From Peptococcaceae bacterium (lineage in GTDB: Bacteria; Bacillota; Peptococcia; Peptococcales; Peptococcaceae), in assembly GCA_017622155.1 (NCBI GenBank), contig JAGARS010000136.1:1-5060 (forward strand): DNA of 5,060 nucleotides. Reading direction: 5' to 3'. The position numbers and the translations under genes are program-made. The notes beneath the pieces were generated by a model, which worked only from the letters and a program-made list of their open reading frames with translations, was not told the origin of the DNA and ran no database searches. Below, piece after piece: positions 4,874 through 5,060 of the stretch. Positions within the stretch are counted from its first letter, which is position 1. Every line of letters begins with the position of its first letter.

Positions 4874-4947
4874 GGTGGATGTGGTGAAGTGGCTAACACA
4901 CCGGATTGTGGCTCCGGCATTCGTGGGTTCGATCCCCATCATCCACC
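4874..4947 (+). tRNA. tRNA-His(GUG)
   Basis: The acceptor GTGGATG (4875-4881) pairs with CATCCAC (4940-4946). G4874 is the extra G(-1), facing the discriminator C4947, the identity pair required by histidyl-tRNA synthetase. The D stem GTG/CAC (4884-4886/4897-4899) is 3 bp. The anticodon stem CCGGA/TCCGG (4901-4905/4913-4917) holds the loop TTGTGGC, with anticodon GTG at 4908-4910. CCA is not encoded (CTG follows). Confidence 0.95.
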
Positions 4948-4990
4948 CTGTTTTAACTTTTAGTAGGGGCGTTCAGCCAGTAACCTGCAA

Positions 4991-5060
4991 TGGGGTGTAG
5001 CCAAGCGGTAAGGCACGGGACTTTGACTCCCGCATTCGTAAGTTCAAATCTTGCCACCCC
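4991..5060 (+). tRNA. tRNA-Gln(UUG), cut by the window end
   Basis: The acceptor TGGGGTG (4991-4997) pairs with CACCCC (5055-5060); the last pairing base and the discriminator lie beyond the window. The anticodon stem CGGGA/TCCCG (5016-5020/5028-5032) holds the loop CTTTGAC, with anticodon TTG at 5023-5025. The T-loop is TTCAAAT. The array probably continues to the right. Confidence 0.95.

Noticed and set aside
4607..4920. Open frames on both strands across the tRNA genes, with peptides such as GDGNRTHVAGLEGQ and GRGFESLHP
   Set aside because: These are the classic false proteins translated from tRNA genes and their antisense; all of their sequence is explained by the cloverleafs.

Overview
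The window looks like housekeeping chromosome from a low-to-mid GC Bacillota. Class Negativicutes is my guess from gene flavour, not something the sequence proves. Strong AGGAGG-type Shine-Dalgarno sites, short intergenic gaps, hairpin/T-tract terminators and TTGNNA/TATNNT promoters fit that reading. I see no insertion sequence, phage gene, CRISPR array or defence island.

Left part (1-1930): the 3' end of phosphate acetyltransferase (pta) ends in a strong terminator. A monocistronic PlsC-family acyltransferase follows and converges on a 66-aa CxxC protein of the DUF1858 / hybrid-cluster-associated type on the minus strand. Divergent from that small gene is a four-helix membrane protein whose reading frame is interrupted by one -1 shift. 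It is either a pseudogene, a sequencing error, or less likely a programmed frameshift. The two divergent genes appear to share one palindromic -35 hexamer, TTGCAA. A large hairpin with an 18-bp perfect stem separates the membrane-protein remnant from the next gene.

Middle (1931-4557): an OsmC/YhfA-type protein on the minus strand has a short palindrome at its predicted transcription start. Divergent from it is a plus-strand set of three genes: an MBL-fold hydrolase (GTG start), RdgB/HAM1 nucleotide-pool sanitising pyrophosphatase, and an MJ0936/YfcE-type metallophosphodiesterase. The last two are tightly coupled (10-nt gap), matching the rdgB-phosphodiesterase pairing (ysnA-ysnB) known from Bacillus.

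Right part (4545-5060): a strong extended -10 promoter, embedded in the end of the phosphodiesterase gene, drives a tRNA array: Pro(UGG), Gly(UCC), Arg(UCU), His(GUG) and Gln(UUG), the last cut by the window edge. Only tRNA-Gly encodes its CCA end.

No clearly new system is visible. The items most worth a second look are the frameshifted membrane gene, the shared -35 divergent promoter, the composite hairpin at 1839-1909 and the palindrome in the OsmC leader.
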